47,794 nucleotides of DNA. Origin: Chloroflexota bacterium (GTDB lineage: Bacteria > Chloroflexota > Anaerolineae > Promineifilales > Promineifilaceae). The notes beneath the pieces were generated by a model. It did no database searches. It was not told the DNA's origin and worked only from the letters and a program-made list of their open reading frames with translations. Of the stretch, positions 7,247-15,661 are shown in pieces (positions within the stretch are counted from its first letter, which is position 1; every line of letters begins with the position of its first letter). A program made the translations under genes and the position numbers. Where the stretch lies: the NCBI GenBank assembly GCA_024277135.1, contig JAJRVV010000179.1, positions 1 through 47,794 on the forward strand, read 5' to 3'.

Positions 7247-8323
7247 TTGAAAACGGCCGTAACCGATATGATTGGCCTGATGGATTTGGAAAGTTTGTGG
7301 ATTGATTCTCAAGGCGAAACGGCTGATTTTTGGGGCCGGCGGGCGGGCGAAGCCCAGTTCAGCCGCCGATTCCGGTTATTTGGCTGGCCGGTCACGGCCG
7401 TCAGCAACCAGCCAGGGGTATTGACGGCCGTTGACCACGCCATACCCGCCTATTCCACCGCCCCGGCCCGGACAGACGCCGGTTTTCACATCCAGTTCGT
7501 GGTGCAGCCGATGCGCCTGCCTCCCGGCCCGGCCCCGGCCGATCTGATCCAGCGCATCACCTACACCGGGGGCGGGGAATGGCTGGCGATGCAGTTGGGT
7601 GGATGGGGGATGGCGTTTGTGGATTTGGCGCGGAAGCGGGCCACGGCCGTGCTGACTCCAGAGTTAGCCCAACAACCGAAATTAGTGGCACAGGTCGTTT
7701 TGCACACCATTTTGCTCAACTTCGTCATCGCCAGCGGCGCGGGGATGTTGCACGCCTCGGCGCTGCTGGGGGCGGATGAGCGCCTGCTGCTGCTGATGGC
7801 GCCGCACAACAGCGGCAAATCCACCACCGCGCTGCGGCTGGCGCTGGCCGGCTGGCGGCTGATGACGGACAGCATGGTTTTTGCGCTGCCGGACAGCGGC
7901 CTGGTAGCCGGGTTCCCGGTGGGACAGGTGAAGCTGCGGGAAGACGTGGCCGCCAGTATCCCGGAATTGTCGCCCTTTTTACAGCCGGAACCGGTGCGGC
8001 AGGAGATGAAGTATCGGCTGGACTTGCGAGAATTTGAGGAGGCGTTGGTGGAAACGGCCGTCATCGCCCCCAAAAACATGTCATTATGTCTACTTTCCCG
8101 GCATGACCGGCCGGAAACGATGATAGAGCCGGCAGGCCGGACGGCCGTGTGGCAGTCGGTGATGGCGAACAGTTTGTATTATGATGAGACGGCCGTGTGG
8201 CAGCGCAATCTGACCCAACTGGAACCCTTGATCCGGCGCGCCCAATCCTTCCGCCTGACCATCGGCGCCGACTCCGACCAATTGGTTGCCGTATTGCGCC
8301 AACTTGGGCATGATCGGGGGTAA
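7247..8323 (+). CDS. HprK-like P-loop protein
   Basis: About 358 residues. A P-loop LLMAPHNSGKSTTALRLALAG (Lys at about residue 191) is followed by a hydrophobic strand and LMTDSMVFA, then GFPVGQVKLREDV and a C-terminal helical region. This is the layout of HPr-kinase-related proteins that lack the true HprK context and often travel with NTP_transf_5 proteins and PqqD-type or peptide-modification genes. The N-terminal 150 residues are a sequence-diverse domain. The start is uncertain: TTG at 7247, or ATG at 7268 (MIGLMDLE); no strong ribosome site distinguishes them. The frame opens inside an ACGGCCGT site. Phospho-acceptor unknown. Confidence 0.72.
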   Translation: MKTAVTDMIGLMDLESLWIDSQGETADFWGRRAGEAQFSRRFRLFGWPVTAVSNQPGVLTAVDHAIPAYSTAPARTDAGFHIQFVVQPMRLPPGPAPADLIQRITYTGGGEWLAMQLGGWGMAFVDLARKRATAVLTPELAQQPKLVAQVVLHTILLNFVIASGAGMLHASALLGADERLLLLMAPHNSGKSTTALRLALAGWRLMTDSMVFALPDSGLVAGFPVGQVKLREDVAASIPELSPFLQPEPVRQEMKYRLDLREFEEALVETAVIAPKNMSLCLLSRHDRPETMIEPAGRTAVWQSVMANSLYYDETAVWQRNLTQLEPLIRRAQSFRLTIGADSDQLVAVLRQLGHDRG

Positions 8324-8380
8324 GAATCGTCGGCACAATGCCGTCAAAAATACACTCTTTTCATAAGCGGAGAAAGGACA

Positions 8381-8650
8381 ATGACCCAAACTGGGAAACA
8401 AATTATTTTATATGGCGTGAGTTGGTGTTCGGACTGCCACCGCGCCCGCCATTTGCTGGATGCGTTTGGCATTGAGTATGTTGATATTGATGTGGACGAA
8501 AACAGGGTAGGGCTGGACTTGGTAAAACAGGTCAATGACGGCCGTCGAGTGGTTCCCACCATCATTTTTCCCGACAACTCAATTCTGGTGGAGCCATCCA
8601 ATGAAGATTTGGCAGAGAAACTAGGCGTCGCTTTAGAGGAGATGGCCTGA
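8381..8650 (+). CDS. Glutaredoxin-family protein (mycoredoxin-like)
   Basis: An 89-residue thioredoxin-fold protein: IILYGVSWCSDCHRARHLLD with the redox motif C16-S-D-C19, then IEYVDIDVDEN, the cis-Pro region VVPTIIFPD and a C-terminal helix. This matches mycoredoxin/NrdH-like glutaredoxins, which reduce mixed disulfides in the cytoplasm. GGAGAAAGGA just upstream is a strong ribosome site. The stop codon overlaps the start of the cyclase gene (TGATG), so the two are co-translated. That pairing suggests the cyclase output is tied to thiol redox state, which is an inference. Confidence 0.88.
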   Translation: MTQTGKQIILYGVSWCSDCHRARHLLDAFGIEYVDIDVDENRVGLDLVKQVNDGRRVVPTIIFPDNSILVEPSNEDLAEKLGVALEEMA

Positions 8651-9726
8651 TGTTGACGGGGACGCCAAACGGCCGTTTGCAAGCCGCCTTACACCGACTA
8701 GAAGAACTTGAATACGAAGATGCTCTAGTGTCCCGGTTGGGCCAATTGGTGTTGGCCGGCGAAGATCGGGAACTGTACCAGGTCAATCCTCGCTACCTGG
8801 CCGAACGGTTGGACAGCGGCGAACAAACCGGGCTGGGTCTGCTCATCGCCGCTGTCTCAGAACGGCTGTTCAAGCTGGGCTGGCGCATCCACTGTCCCGA
8901 ATGCGGCGGGTATGGCGACGCCGGCGACGCGCTGGCCGAAGTGGATAGCGATGCCCAATGCGGTCATTGCAGCCATCGCTTCCAAACCCATCTCGACGAT
9001 GAGATCAGCGTTCATTTAACGGTAAGCCAGCGTTACCGGTCGCTTTCTGACGAAGCCAAAGCGGATTTTGCTTTTCGGGATGAGATAGACCGGCGGATGG
9101 GACCGTTGCTCGCTTTGTCGTTGATGAATGCGCCTAATTTCCGCAAGCTGATTGATGACCAGATTTTGCCGGAAGGTCAGTCGCTGGGCATCAAACGATT
9201 GGCCGTTTTTTTTTCTGATTTACGCCAATCCACCGCCTTTTACCACAAGTTGGGGGACGCCGAAGCGTATCACTGGGTCAACGAACATTTCAAGGTGATG
9301 TTTGCCGCCGTAGAAAAGCATGGCGGTTCGGCGGTGAAAACGATTGGGGATGGGGTGATGGGTGTTTTCACGTCGCCATCGGCCGCGCTGTTGGGTATTG
9401 CTGAAGCGATGCAAAAAATCAATCAGTTAAACCAGCAAGCGGGACTGACCAGCAGTGATCAGTTGGCGCTGAAGGTGGGGTTGCATTGCGGGCCGTGTAT
9501 TGTGGTGACGTTGAACGGCCGTCTTGACTATTTCGGCGAAACGGTCAACATCGCGGCCCGGCTGGGCGGGTTGTCCAGCGGCGGGGATGTCATCATCAGT
9601 CAGGAAGTTTTGGACGAGGAAGATGTGACGACGCTGATGCAGACGATGGGCGAAGTGCGGCCCATCGCCGCCCGCCTGCGCGGACTGCCCGGCCACTACG
9701 ACCTGCATCGAATTGTGATTGATTAA
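8650..9726 (+). CDS. Class III adenylate/guanylate cyclase with zinc-ribbon segment
   Basis: A 358-residue soluble protein. Residues of about 85-115 hold two Cys pairs (CPECGG and CGHCSH), a likely zinc ribbon. The C-terminal half is a class III nucleotide cyclase domain: FFSDLRQST with metal-binding D190, KTIGDGVMGVF with D234 as second metal ligand, and FGETVNIAARL with N300 and R304 that stabilise the transition state. All catalytic positions visible to me are kept, so it should be active and make cAMP (or cGMP). No membrane segment is present. The gene is translationally coupled to the upstream glutaredoxin. Confidence 0.9.
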   Translation: MLTGTPNGRLQAALHRLEELEYEDALVSRLGQLVLAGEDRELYQVNPRYLAERLDSGEQTGLGLLIAAVSERLFKLGWRIHCPECGGYGDAGDALAEVDSDAQCGHCSHRFQTHLDDEISVHLTVSQRYRSLSDEAKADFAFRDEIDRRMGPLLALSLMNAPNFRKLIDDQILPEGQSLGIKRLAVFFSDLRQSTAFYHKLGDAEAYHWVNEHFKVMFAAVEKHGGSAVKTIGDGVMGVFTSPSAALLGIAEAMQKINQLNQQAGLTSSDQLALKVGLHCGPCIVVTLNGRLDYFGETVNIAARLGGLSSGGDVIISQEVLDEEDVTTLMQTMGEVRPIAARLRGLPGHYDLHRIVID

Positions 9727-9771
9727 ATGAGGGGCGTTACCCGCACAGTATAGAGAACCTGATGGACCGTC

Positions 9772-9831
9772 GTTAACTGTTAACCGTTAGCTGTTGATTA
9801 TTGGCTGTTAGCCGCTGATTGTTGGCTGTTA
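9772..9831. repeat. GTTAACT-type heptamer array ending in a stop codon
   Basis: Eight full 7-bp units plus GTTA: GTTAACT, GTTAACC, GTTAGCT, GTTGATT, ATTGGCT, GTTAGCC, GCTGATT, GTTGGCT. The last three bases (9829-9831) are the stop codon of the minus-strand regulator, so the array fills the gap between two convergent genes exactly up to the coding end. Confidence 0.92.
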
Positions 9832-10554
9832 TTTGATATTCACCGGCTCATCCACATTAAACCGGTAGCCCGTCCCCCGCTCCGCCTGAATGTACTGCGG
9901 CTCGTTCGGAGTTTCTTCGATTTTGCGGCGCAGCCGATGCACGTGAACATGGAGCCGGTCTTCCTGCGCATTTTCCATGGGCCAGATGCGGTTGAGCAAA
10001 AATTGGGTGGTGACGATCCGGCCCGCATTTCGCACCAAAATGTACAACAGTTTGGTTTCGGTGGGGGTGAGTGACACCGGTTCTCCATCTACCAACGCTT
10101 CCCGATTAGGAAAGTTGACCATCAGTCGTTTGTCAATGGAGGTGGTGGTTTCAAGGGTGTATCGGTAATCGCCCATGCGCCGCAGCACCCGGCTGACCCG
10201 CGCCACCAATTCCACCGGATTAAACGGCTTAATGATGTAATCGTCAGCGAATTGTTCCAATCCATCTATGACGGTCTCTTCTGTGTTGACGGCCGTCAGC
10301 ATGATGATGGGCAAGTCGCTAAACTCGCGCACCGCCCGGCAAAACTCAAACCCACTCATTATGGGCATATGCAAATCCACAATGGCCAGATGGGGGACGC
10401 CGTGCCGGGCGATCAATTTGAGCGCATCTTTGCCGGAAACGGCCGTCATCACCAAATAACCAGCCTGCTCCAACGTATGCTGCACAATCCGCAGCGTAAA
10501 CGCATTGTCATCAACCGCTAAAATCTTTTGGGGTTCTATGAAAGCATCAAGCAT
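9829..10554 (-). CDS. OmpR-family response regulator
   Basis: About 241 residues. The receiver domain (about 10-125) has the acidic pair D15-D16, the phospho-acceptor D60 in AIVDLHMP, the conserved Thr/Ala in LTAVN and the Lys in IIKPFNP. The C-terminal winged helix has LTPTETKLLYILVRNAG, DRLHVHVHRLRRKIE and AERGTGYRF. It should bind DNA when phosphorylated. I chose the ATG at 10554; an in-frame TTG lies six codons upstream. The regulator is divergent from a second OmpR-family gene at 10829, with about 270 bp between, and a soluble hybrid kinase follows that gene. These are likely one phosphorelay network. Confidence 0.93.
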   Translation of the reverse strand: MLDAFIEPQKILAVDDNAFTLRIVQHTLEQAGYLVMTAVSGKDALKLIARHGVPHLAIVDLHMPIMSGFEFCRAVREFSDLPIIMLTAVNTEETVIDGLEQFADDYIIKPFNPVELVARVSRVLRRMGDYRYTLETTTSIDKRLMVNFPNREALVDGEPVSLTPTETKLLYILVRNAGRIVTTQFLLNRIWPMENAQEDRLHVHVHRLRRKIEETPNEPQYIQAERGTGYRFNVDEPVNIK

Positions 10555-10828
10555 AACGCGCCAAATCAACAAAAAGGTAATTACATCTTGCCGGACGTAC
10601 TTTTGACTATAATCAAATCCGCAAGAATCGCAAGTTTCACGTAAGTATACTTGAAATACAGCGATCTTAAAGTATTTGTGTTAACTAGCGCATCCATTCC
10701 CCGCTTGGACAAAACACCCCAAAAGCACGTTTGTCAAAATCTGCTATACTACATAATGTAAAATCACCCAGTAGTAATCACAGTTGCAATGAGGCGTAAA
10801 ACGCACATAAAATCCAGAGGTGAGCGCA

Positions 10829-11545
10829 ATGGCTACAATCCTCGTCATAGACGATGATGAACTTGTTTCACGAACATTACAACGAACATTGAAAGTGTAT
10901 GACCATCATGTCATGGTGGCGAACAGCGGCATTGAAGGGCTGCAATTGGCCCGCCGCCACCCGCCAGACCTGTTCATCCTCGACATTATGATGCCTGGCA
11001 CCGACGGATACACCGTTTGCCGCCAGATTCGCGGCGACCCGATTCTACTTGATGTCCCGGTACTCTTCCTCACGGCCAAAGCCAAAGATGAAGACAAAAT
11101 AGAAGGATTCCGCGCCGGAGCCGACGATTATCTGAGCAAACCATTCAACATGGAAGAGTTGCAGCTTCGGGTGAAAGCGGTTTTGCGCCGCGCCAATGCG
11201 CCAGCTCTGGCAGCCGAACCCCCTTCCGAAATCATTGTGGGCAATGTGCGGTTAGACTGCCGATCTTTTGAAATCAGCACCCCGGCAAACACCATCTTGT
11301 TGACCAATGTGCAGTTTGATTTGCTGTATCACTTGATGAGTCACGTGGATCAAGTTTTCAACAGCCAGCAATTGCTGCAAGATGTGTGGGATTACCCGCG
11401 AGACACCGGCAGCCCGGAATTGGTGCGGGCGCATATCAAGAATTTGCGCGAAAAAATCGAACCGATTCCCAGCAAACCTCGGTATATCTTGACGATTCAA
11501 GGACATGGATATATGTTCTCGTCAGAAGCAACAAAGGATGGTTGA
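10829..11545 (+). CDS. OmpR-family response regulator
   Basis: A 238-residue regulator. The receiver has D8-D9-D10, phospho-acceptor D52 in FILDIMMPG, FLTAKAKDEDK and LSKPFNMEEL. The winged helix follows: LTNVQFDLLYHLMSH, VRAHIKNLREKIE, IQGHGYMF. The start is the ATG at 10829 because AGAGGTGA (10817-10824) sits at the right distance; a GTG at 10820 lies within that ribosome site. A likely -10 (TATACT) is at 10745-10750. The hybrid kinase gene begins about 110 bp downstream on the same strand. Confidence 0.93.
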   Translation: MATILVIDDDELVSRTLQRTLKVYDHHVMVANSGIEGLQLARRHPPDLFILDIMMPGTDGYTVCRQIRGDPILLDVPVLFLTAKAKDEDKIEGFRAGADDYLSKPFNMEELQLRVKAVLRRANAPALAAEPPSEIIVGNVRLDCRSFEISTPANTILLTNVQFDLLYHLMSHVDQVFNSQQLLQDVWDYPRDTGSPELVRAHIKNLREKIEPIPSKPRYILTIQGHGYMFSSEATKDG

Positions 11546-11656
11546 TTACCGCATCGCTTGATAGGCTTACACCGGATTTGAATGAAGGTTGTAGTTTTGA
11601 GCTAGAGATGGGATATCATATCCTCCTCTAGCTCTTAGCATAATTGTGGATTGTTG

Positions 11657-13750
11657 ATGATGGCGTCACCCAATTTACCGTTTGTCGCAGATGCGGCAGC
11701 TCACATTCTGGTTGTTGATGACGAGCCGGAAATCGCCGAATCTCTGGCCGATTACCTGACTAAAAAGGAAGGGTATTCGATTTCGTTAGCTGGCAATGGC
11801 CAGGAAGCGGTGCGGTTTCTGGAAGAATCATTAGCCCAGGATCGGGAAATTGATTTGATGCTGCTGGACATGCGGATGCCGGGCATGTCAGGGCTGGAAG
11901 TGCTGGCCTGGATTCGAGAGCATCAAGATTTGCAATATATGCGGGTGGTGCTGCTCACGGCCGCTGCCGGCAGCCATGAAAAAGTGGAAGCGCTTTCGGC
12001 CGGGGCAGACGATTACATCACCAAGCCGTATTATCCGCAAGAGCTGTTAGCGCGGGTGAAAACGATTCTGCGTACGCAGCAGTTGGAGAAGCAGTTACAG
12101 CGGCAAAGTCAACAGTTGGCTACCTTGAACCGGGTGGCGCAAGCGATGGCGGCAACTTTGGCGCAGCAGGAGGTATTGGACACGGCCGTTGACGGCATCC
12201 AGGCGCTTCTCGATGTGGAAACGGCCGCAGCCTTGATGATTGAGGGCGGCTTGCTGCGCTTCCAGCATATTGTTAGCCTAAACGGCCGTCATCCCCTGAC
12301 CGGTCTCCCCGCCATCCCGCCCGACAAAAGTTTGTTGGGAACGGTGTTTAACCAGCAGACGGCCGTCTTCCTCAACCCACCCATCGCCGATCCCCGCTAT
12401 CTGCCGGAATTGGACGCCCCGCCGGGTCTGACGGCGCATTCTATGATCCTGGCCCCGCTCAACGTCCACGGCCGTCCGGTGGGGGTGTTGTGCGGCTATA
12501 ACAAACAAACCGGCCCGTTTACGGCCGTCGAACTCGACCTGTTCGTTTCCCTGGCCAACGCCGTCGGCGAAGCCATCGAAAACGCCTGGCTCTTCCACCG
12601 CATCCGCCAGCGGCAGCAAGATCTGCTGGAAAACCGCAACACCCTGCAAGCCCTCATTGACGGCATCCCCCATCCCATCTACACCATCAATGACGACTGG
12701 CAAATTGTCTCCATCAACCAGAGCCAGGCCGACCAACTCGAAGATGAGGCCGAGGCGCTGGCCGGGCAGGTGTGCCATCAAGCCTTTTACCAACGAGACA
12801 CGCCGTGCCACCATTGTCAGGCCAGCCGCGCGCTGAGGCAAAAATCAGCCCAACATTGGGCCGTCAAATGGCTCGGAGCCGACCATCTGCCCCGCGAATG
12901 GGATGTGGATGCGTATCCCGTCCCCAGCACGCAAGCCGCCGCCGCCCGCGTCGTCATTTTGTGGCAGGATCGGACAGATGAGCGGCGTCTGGAGAACTCG
13001 CTGCTGCAAGCGGGTAAACTGGCGGCTATCGGTCAGTTGGCCGCCGGCGTCGCCCACGAGATTAACAACCCATTGACGGCCGTCAACGCCAACGCCCAAC
13101 TGCTCAAAATGGTCATCCCGCCCGACGACGAAAACTACGAATCCGTCGAACTCATCGCCAAGGCCGGGGAACGGGCCACTAAAGTGGTGCGCGGCCTGCT
13201 TGATTTTGCCCGGCAGGAACAATACGCTTTCACCGCCACCGACGTCAACCGCACCATACAGCAAGCCCTCGAGCTGGTGCATTACCAACTGCAAAACGCC
13301 AACATCACCATCACCCAATCCTTTGCCGACGATTTGCCCCATATCATCGCCAGCGCCGAACACACCAAAAGCGTCTGGCTCAACCTGCTGGTCAATGCCA
13401 GGGATGCGGTCTTGCATCGTCCGGAAGACCGGCAAATCGAAATCACTACCCGTCTCGACCCGGAAGAGGAGCATGTGCAGGTGCTTTTTCGGGATAACGG
13501 CAAGGGCATGACCAAGGCGGAAGCGGCCCACATTTTTGAGCCGTTTTACACCACCAAAGACCCTGGCCAGGGGACGGGGCTGGGCCTGGCTACCTGCCAT
13601 CGCATCATTGAGCAGCATGGGGGCGAAATCCATGCCCTGAGCGAGCCGGATGGCGGCACCACCTTTTTCATCCGCCTGCCCATTAACCCGGCCATCGAAG
13701 ATATGGACATCAAAGCAATGGGCGTCAAAGCGATGGGGGATTATGGGTAA
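11657..13750 (+). CDS. Soluble hybrid sensor kinase: REC-GAF-PAS-HisKA-HATPase
   Basis: About 697 residues with no membrane segment, so the sensor is cytoplasmic. Order: receiver domain with phospho-acceptor D71 (LMLLDMRMPG) and ITKPYYPQELLARVK; a short coiled coil near residues 140-165 (QLEKQLQRQSQQLATL); a GAF domain (about 170-315); a PAS domain with a Cys-rich patch (CHQAFYQRDTPCHHC) that could hold a metal or act in redox sensing; HisKA with H467 in AAGVAHEINNPL; HATPase with LLVNARDAV, DNGKGM and GTGLGLATC. An N-terminal REC on a kinase means it is both input and output of a phosphorelay. The PucR gene overlaps its 3' end by 8 bases. Confidence 0.92.
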   Translation: MMASPNLPFVADAAAHILVVDDEPEIAESLADYLTKKEGYSISLAGNGQEAVRFLEESLAQDREIDLMLLDMRMPGMSGLEVLAWIREHQDLQYMRVVLLTAAAGSHEKVEALSAGADDYITKPYYPQELLARVKTILRTQQLEKQLQRQSQQLATLNRVAQAMAATLAQQEVLDTAVDGIQALLDVETAAALMIEGGLLRFQHIVSLNGRHPLTGLPAIPPDKSLLGTVFNQQTAVFLNPPIADPRYLPELDAPPGLTAHSMILAPLNVHGRPVGVLCGYNKQTGPFTAVELDLFVSLANAVGEAIENAWLFHRIRQRQQDLLENRNTLQALIDGIPHPIYTINDDWQIVSINQSQADQLEDEAEALAGQVCHQAFYQRDTPCHHCQASRALRQKSAQHWAVKWLGADHLPREWDVDAYPVPSTQAAAARVVILWQDRTDERRLENSLLQAGKLAAIGQLAAGVAHEINNPLTAVNANAQLLKMVIPPDDENYESVELIAKAGERATKVVRGLLDFARQEQYAFTATDVNRTIQQALELVHYQLQNANITITQSFADDLPHIIASAEHTKSVWLNLLVNARDAVLHRPEDRQIEITTRLDPEEEHVQVLFRDNGKGMTKAEAAHIFEPFYTTKDPGQGTGLGLATCHRIIEQHGGEIHALSEPDGGTTFFIRLPINPAIEDMDIKAMGVKAMGDYG

Positions 13751-15392
13751 TCAGTCGTTAGCCAACGACATCACCCTGGGCGATATTTTGCGGATGTCCT
13801 TGCCGCTGGATACCGTTTGTCTGGCGGGATCAAGGCACGCTAATCGGCCGGTGCGCTGGGTGGCTCAGATCACCAGTTGGGAGCAGTTACCGACGCAAGT
13901 AGCCACGGGCGATCTGGTGATGGTGTCGGCCAATCTGCAAAACAGCCCGGCTCAACTCCAATTAAAGCAATCGTTAGCGGCGTTAGCGGCGTTGGATGTG
14001 GCCGGATTGTTGATGTTTGCGCCGCTGCCGCCGGCCGTTCGGGAAAAGAGTTTGCAACTTGATCTGGCCGTGCTAGTGGCGCCATCCCATATCTCGCCGC
14101 GGGAGGCGCACCGGGCGATTGTCTCTTTGTTGCTGAACCGGCAAACGGCCGCCAACGAGCGTAGTTTGCAGCTTTACCGCAAGTTGTCGGATATGTCGCG
14201 GGAAGGGCGGGGGCTGCCGGAGATGACGGCCGTCATGTCCAGACTGACCGGCAAAATCATCGTGGTGCAGGATAAACGACTGGAAATCCGGGCGATCAGC
14301 GTGCCTGATTCCAGCGATGTGGATGTGGATTTGCTGACGGCCGTGTTGCAAAAACGGGAACACCTGCCCGAAAAACTACGCAATCGAAAAGCCGCCGCCC
14401 GCGCTCAGCAAAGCTACTGGCAACAGCTTTTGCCCATCGAAAACATGGGGCGTCTCATCAGCCCCATCGTTTCTGGCGACCGCGCCCGCGGCTATCTGTC
14501 CGTCATCGGCCCGGCCGACCAGCTTGATTTGCTGGACAGCCTCACTGCCGAACATGGCGCTGCCGCCTGCGCCCTGGAGATGGCTAAAGCCAAAGCGGTG
14601 AGCGAAGCCAAAAAAGCGCTGCGCGGCGACTTTTTGGAGGGATTGCTGGCGGGAACGATGCCCGAAAAAGAGATCAAACGGCTGGCAGGCCGGTTGGATC
14701 ATGACACAAAACAACCGCACGCCGTCTTGATTTTCACTTGGGCCGGTCAGGACACCCCCTCTTTGCGCCGGCTGGAAACGGCCGTGAACTGGGTTCTCAC
14801 CAACCACAGCCGCGCCACCCTCCTCCACATCTATGGCGACCAACACATCTGCCTCTTTCAGGCGCTCAAAGACGCCGACGACATGGAAATCGCCCATACC
14901 CTGGCCCGGCGGCTGGGCGAACAAGTCAGCAACGATAATCCCGGCAGCAAACTCATCGGCGGCTTGAGCGGCCCCGCCCACACCCTGGCCGATTGGCCCC
15001 GCATGTACGGCGAAGCCCTGCAAGCGATGCAGTTGGGCCAACGGCTGCAACTATCCCACGTGGTTGATTTCAACAGCCTGGGCGTCTACCGGCTGCTAGG
15101 CCAGCTTGACGATGTTCCTGTCGTGCGCACGTTCACGCAACAGGTCATTGGCCCGCTGGTGCAATACGACAAAGATCACCGCAGCGCTCTTGTCCAGACC
15201 CTAGACGCCTACTTCAACCATCACGGCAACATCAGCCAGACGGCCGAAACCCTCTACATTCATCGCAACACCCTGTTATACCGGCTGGAACGCATCCAGG
15301 AATTGACCGGGCATGATTTAGCCCGGGCCAACATGCGTCTGGCGCTTCATCTGGCGCTCAAATTCTGGCAGTTACAGTCTGACTCTGATTGA
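13743..15392 (+). CDS. PucR-family transcriptional regulator
   Basis: About 549 residues. The N-terminal PucR domain (ITLGDILRMSLP, WVAQITSWEQL, GDLVMVSA) binds an unknown effector. The middle has a GGDEF-like/CdaR-type segment. The C-terminal HTH_30 domain is clear: TLDAYFNHHGNISQTAETL and YIHRNTLLYRLERIQELTG. PucR/CdaR proteins control purine, sugar-acid or proline catabolism, but no catabolic gene is nearby. I chose the ATG at 13743 (MGNQSLAND), which overlaps the kinase stop by 8 bases; translation from earlier codons in this frame would only give shadow sequence of the kinase gene. The tight overlap suggests that kinase and regulator act together, an unusual pairing for PucR. Confidence 0.88.
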   Translation: MGNQSLANDITLGDILRMSLPLDTVCLAGSRHANRPVRWVAQITSWEQLPTQVATGDLVMVSANLQNSPAQLQLKQSLAALAALDVAGLLMFAPLPPAVREKSLQLDLAVLVAPSHISPREAHRAIVSLLLNRQTAANERSLQLYRKLSDMSREGRGLPEMTAVMSRLTGKIIVVQDKRLEIRAISVPDSSDVDVDLLTAVLQKREHLPEKLRNRKAAARAQQSYWQQLLPIENMGRLISPIVSGDRARGYLSVIGPADQLDLLDSLTAEHGAAACALEMAKAKAVSEAKKALRGDFLEGLLAGTMPEKEIKRLAGRLDHDTKQPHAVLIFTWAGQDTPSLRRLETAVNWVLTNHSRATLLHIYGDQHICLFQALKDADDMEIAHTLARRLGEQVSNDNPGSKLIGGLSGPAHTLADWPRMYGEALQAMQLGQRLQLSHVVDFNSLGVYRLLGQLDDVPVVRTFTQQVIGPLVQYDKDHRSALVQTLDAYFNHHGNISQTAETLYIHRNTLLYRLERIQELTGHDLARANMRLALHLALKFWQLQSDSD

Positions 15393-15421
15393 TTTTCCAA
15401 GTTGTTTGTGCAGTTTATACA

Positions 15422-15437
15422 AGTTGATACGTCAACT
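15422..15437. promoter_or_regulatory. Small inverted repeat, possible operator
   Basis: AGTTGA and TCAACT are perfect inverted 6-mers separated by TACG. It lies 30 bp past the pucR stop and 42 bp before the TATAAT at 15479, so it could be a regulator site for the following transcript. A second 6-bp hairpin with CTGGCA/TGCCAG arms follows at about 15441-15455. No regulator can be assigned. Confidence 0.3.
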
Positions 15438-15541
15438 ATTCTGGCAGCTTGCCAGTAGAGGCCCCCAAAAAATTTCCGTATAATTAAAAGCGACTTGTGC
15501 TGAAATGCGCGATTCAGTGGGAAATAGTGGGAATACCAACG

Positions 15542-15566
15542 AGGACGGCTTAGCCCGTCCTTTTTG
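15542..15566 (+). terminator. Rho-independent terminator-like hairpin 1
   Basis: AGGACGG (15542-15548) pairs with CCGTCCT (15555-15561) around a six-base loop, followed by TTTTT. The stem is GC-rich and in the right place to end the short transcript from 15479 or to attenuate the J-domain gene. Confidence 0.7.
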
Positions 15567-15585
15567 GTTTCTAGCTGATGAGCGG

Positions 15586-15619
15586 CCTGGCAGAAAACCT
15601 GCCGGGTCTTTTTGTTTTT
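15586..15619 (+). terminator. Rho-independent terminator-like hairpin 2
   Basis: CCTGGCAG (15586-15593) pairs with CTGCCGGG (15599-15606), eight pairs with one G-T, around the loop AAAAC. It is followed by TCTTTTTGTTTTT. It lies about 43 bp before the J-domain gene, so its read-through would set that gene's expression. Confidence 0.72.
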
Positions 15620-15661
15620 GGTATGCTTGTCCGACTGGCTGATTGAGGCTGGAAGTAGACG

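Larger units (their letters stand above)
15479..15619 (+). promoter_or_regulatory. Promoter with short leader, MraZ-box-like repeats and two terminators
   Basis: TATAAT at 15479-15484 is a perfect -10 element. Downstream, TGGGAA occurs at 15518-15523 and again at 15528-15533, a 10-bp period, the spacing of MraZ boxes upstream of division clusters. Two terminator-like hairpins follow. The next gene is a J-domain protein, not mraZ. The segment may make a short RNA, act as an attenuated leader for the J-domain gene, or be the relic of an mraZ promoter. No small frame with a ribosome site was seen in it. Confidence 0.4.

Noticed and set aside
1669..8323. Lasso-peptide biosynthetic cluster
   Set aside because: Only nucleotidyltransferase-like and HprK-like proteins are shared; no leader peptidase, asparagine-synthetase-like cyclase, PqqD-type protein or precursor peptide found.
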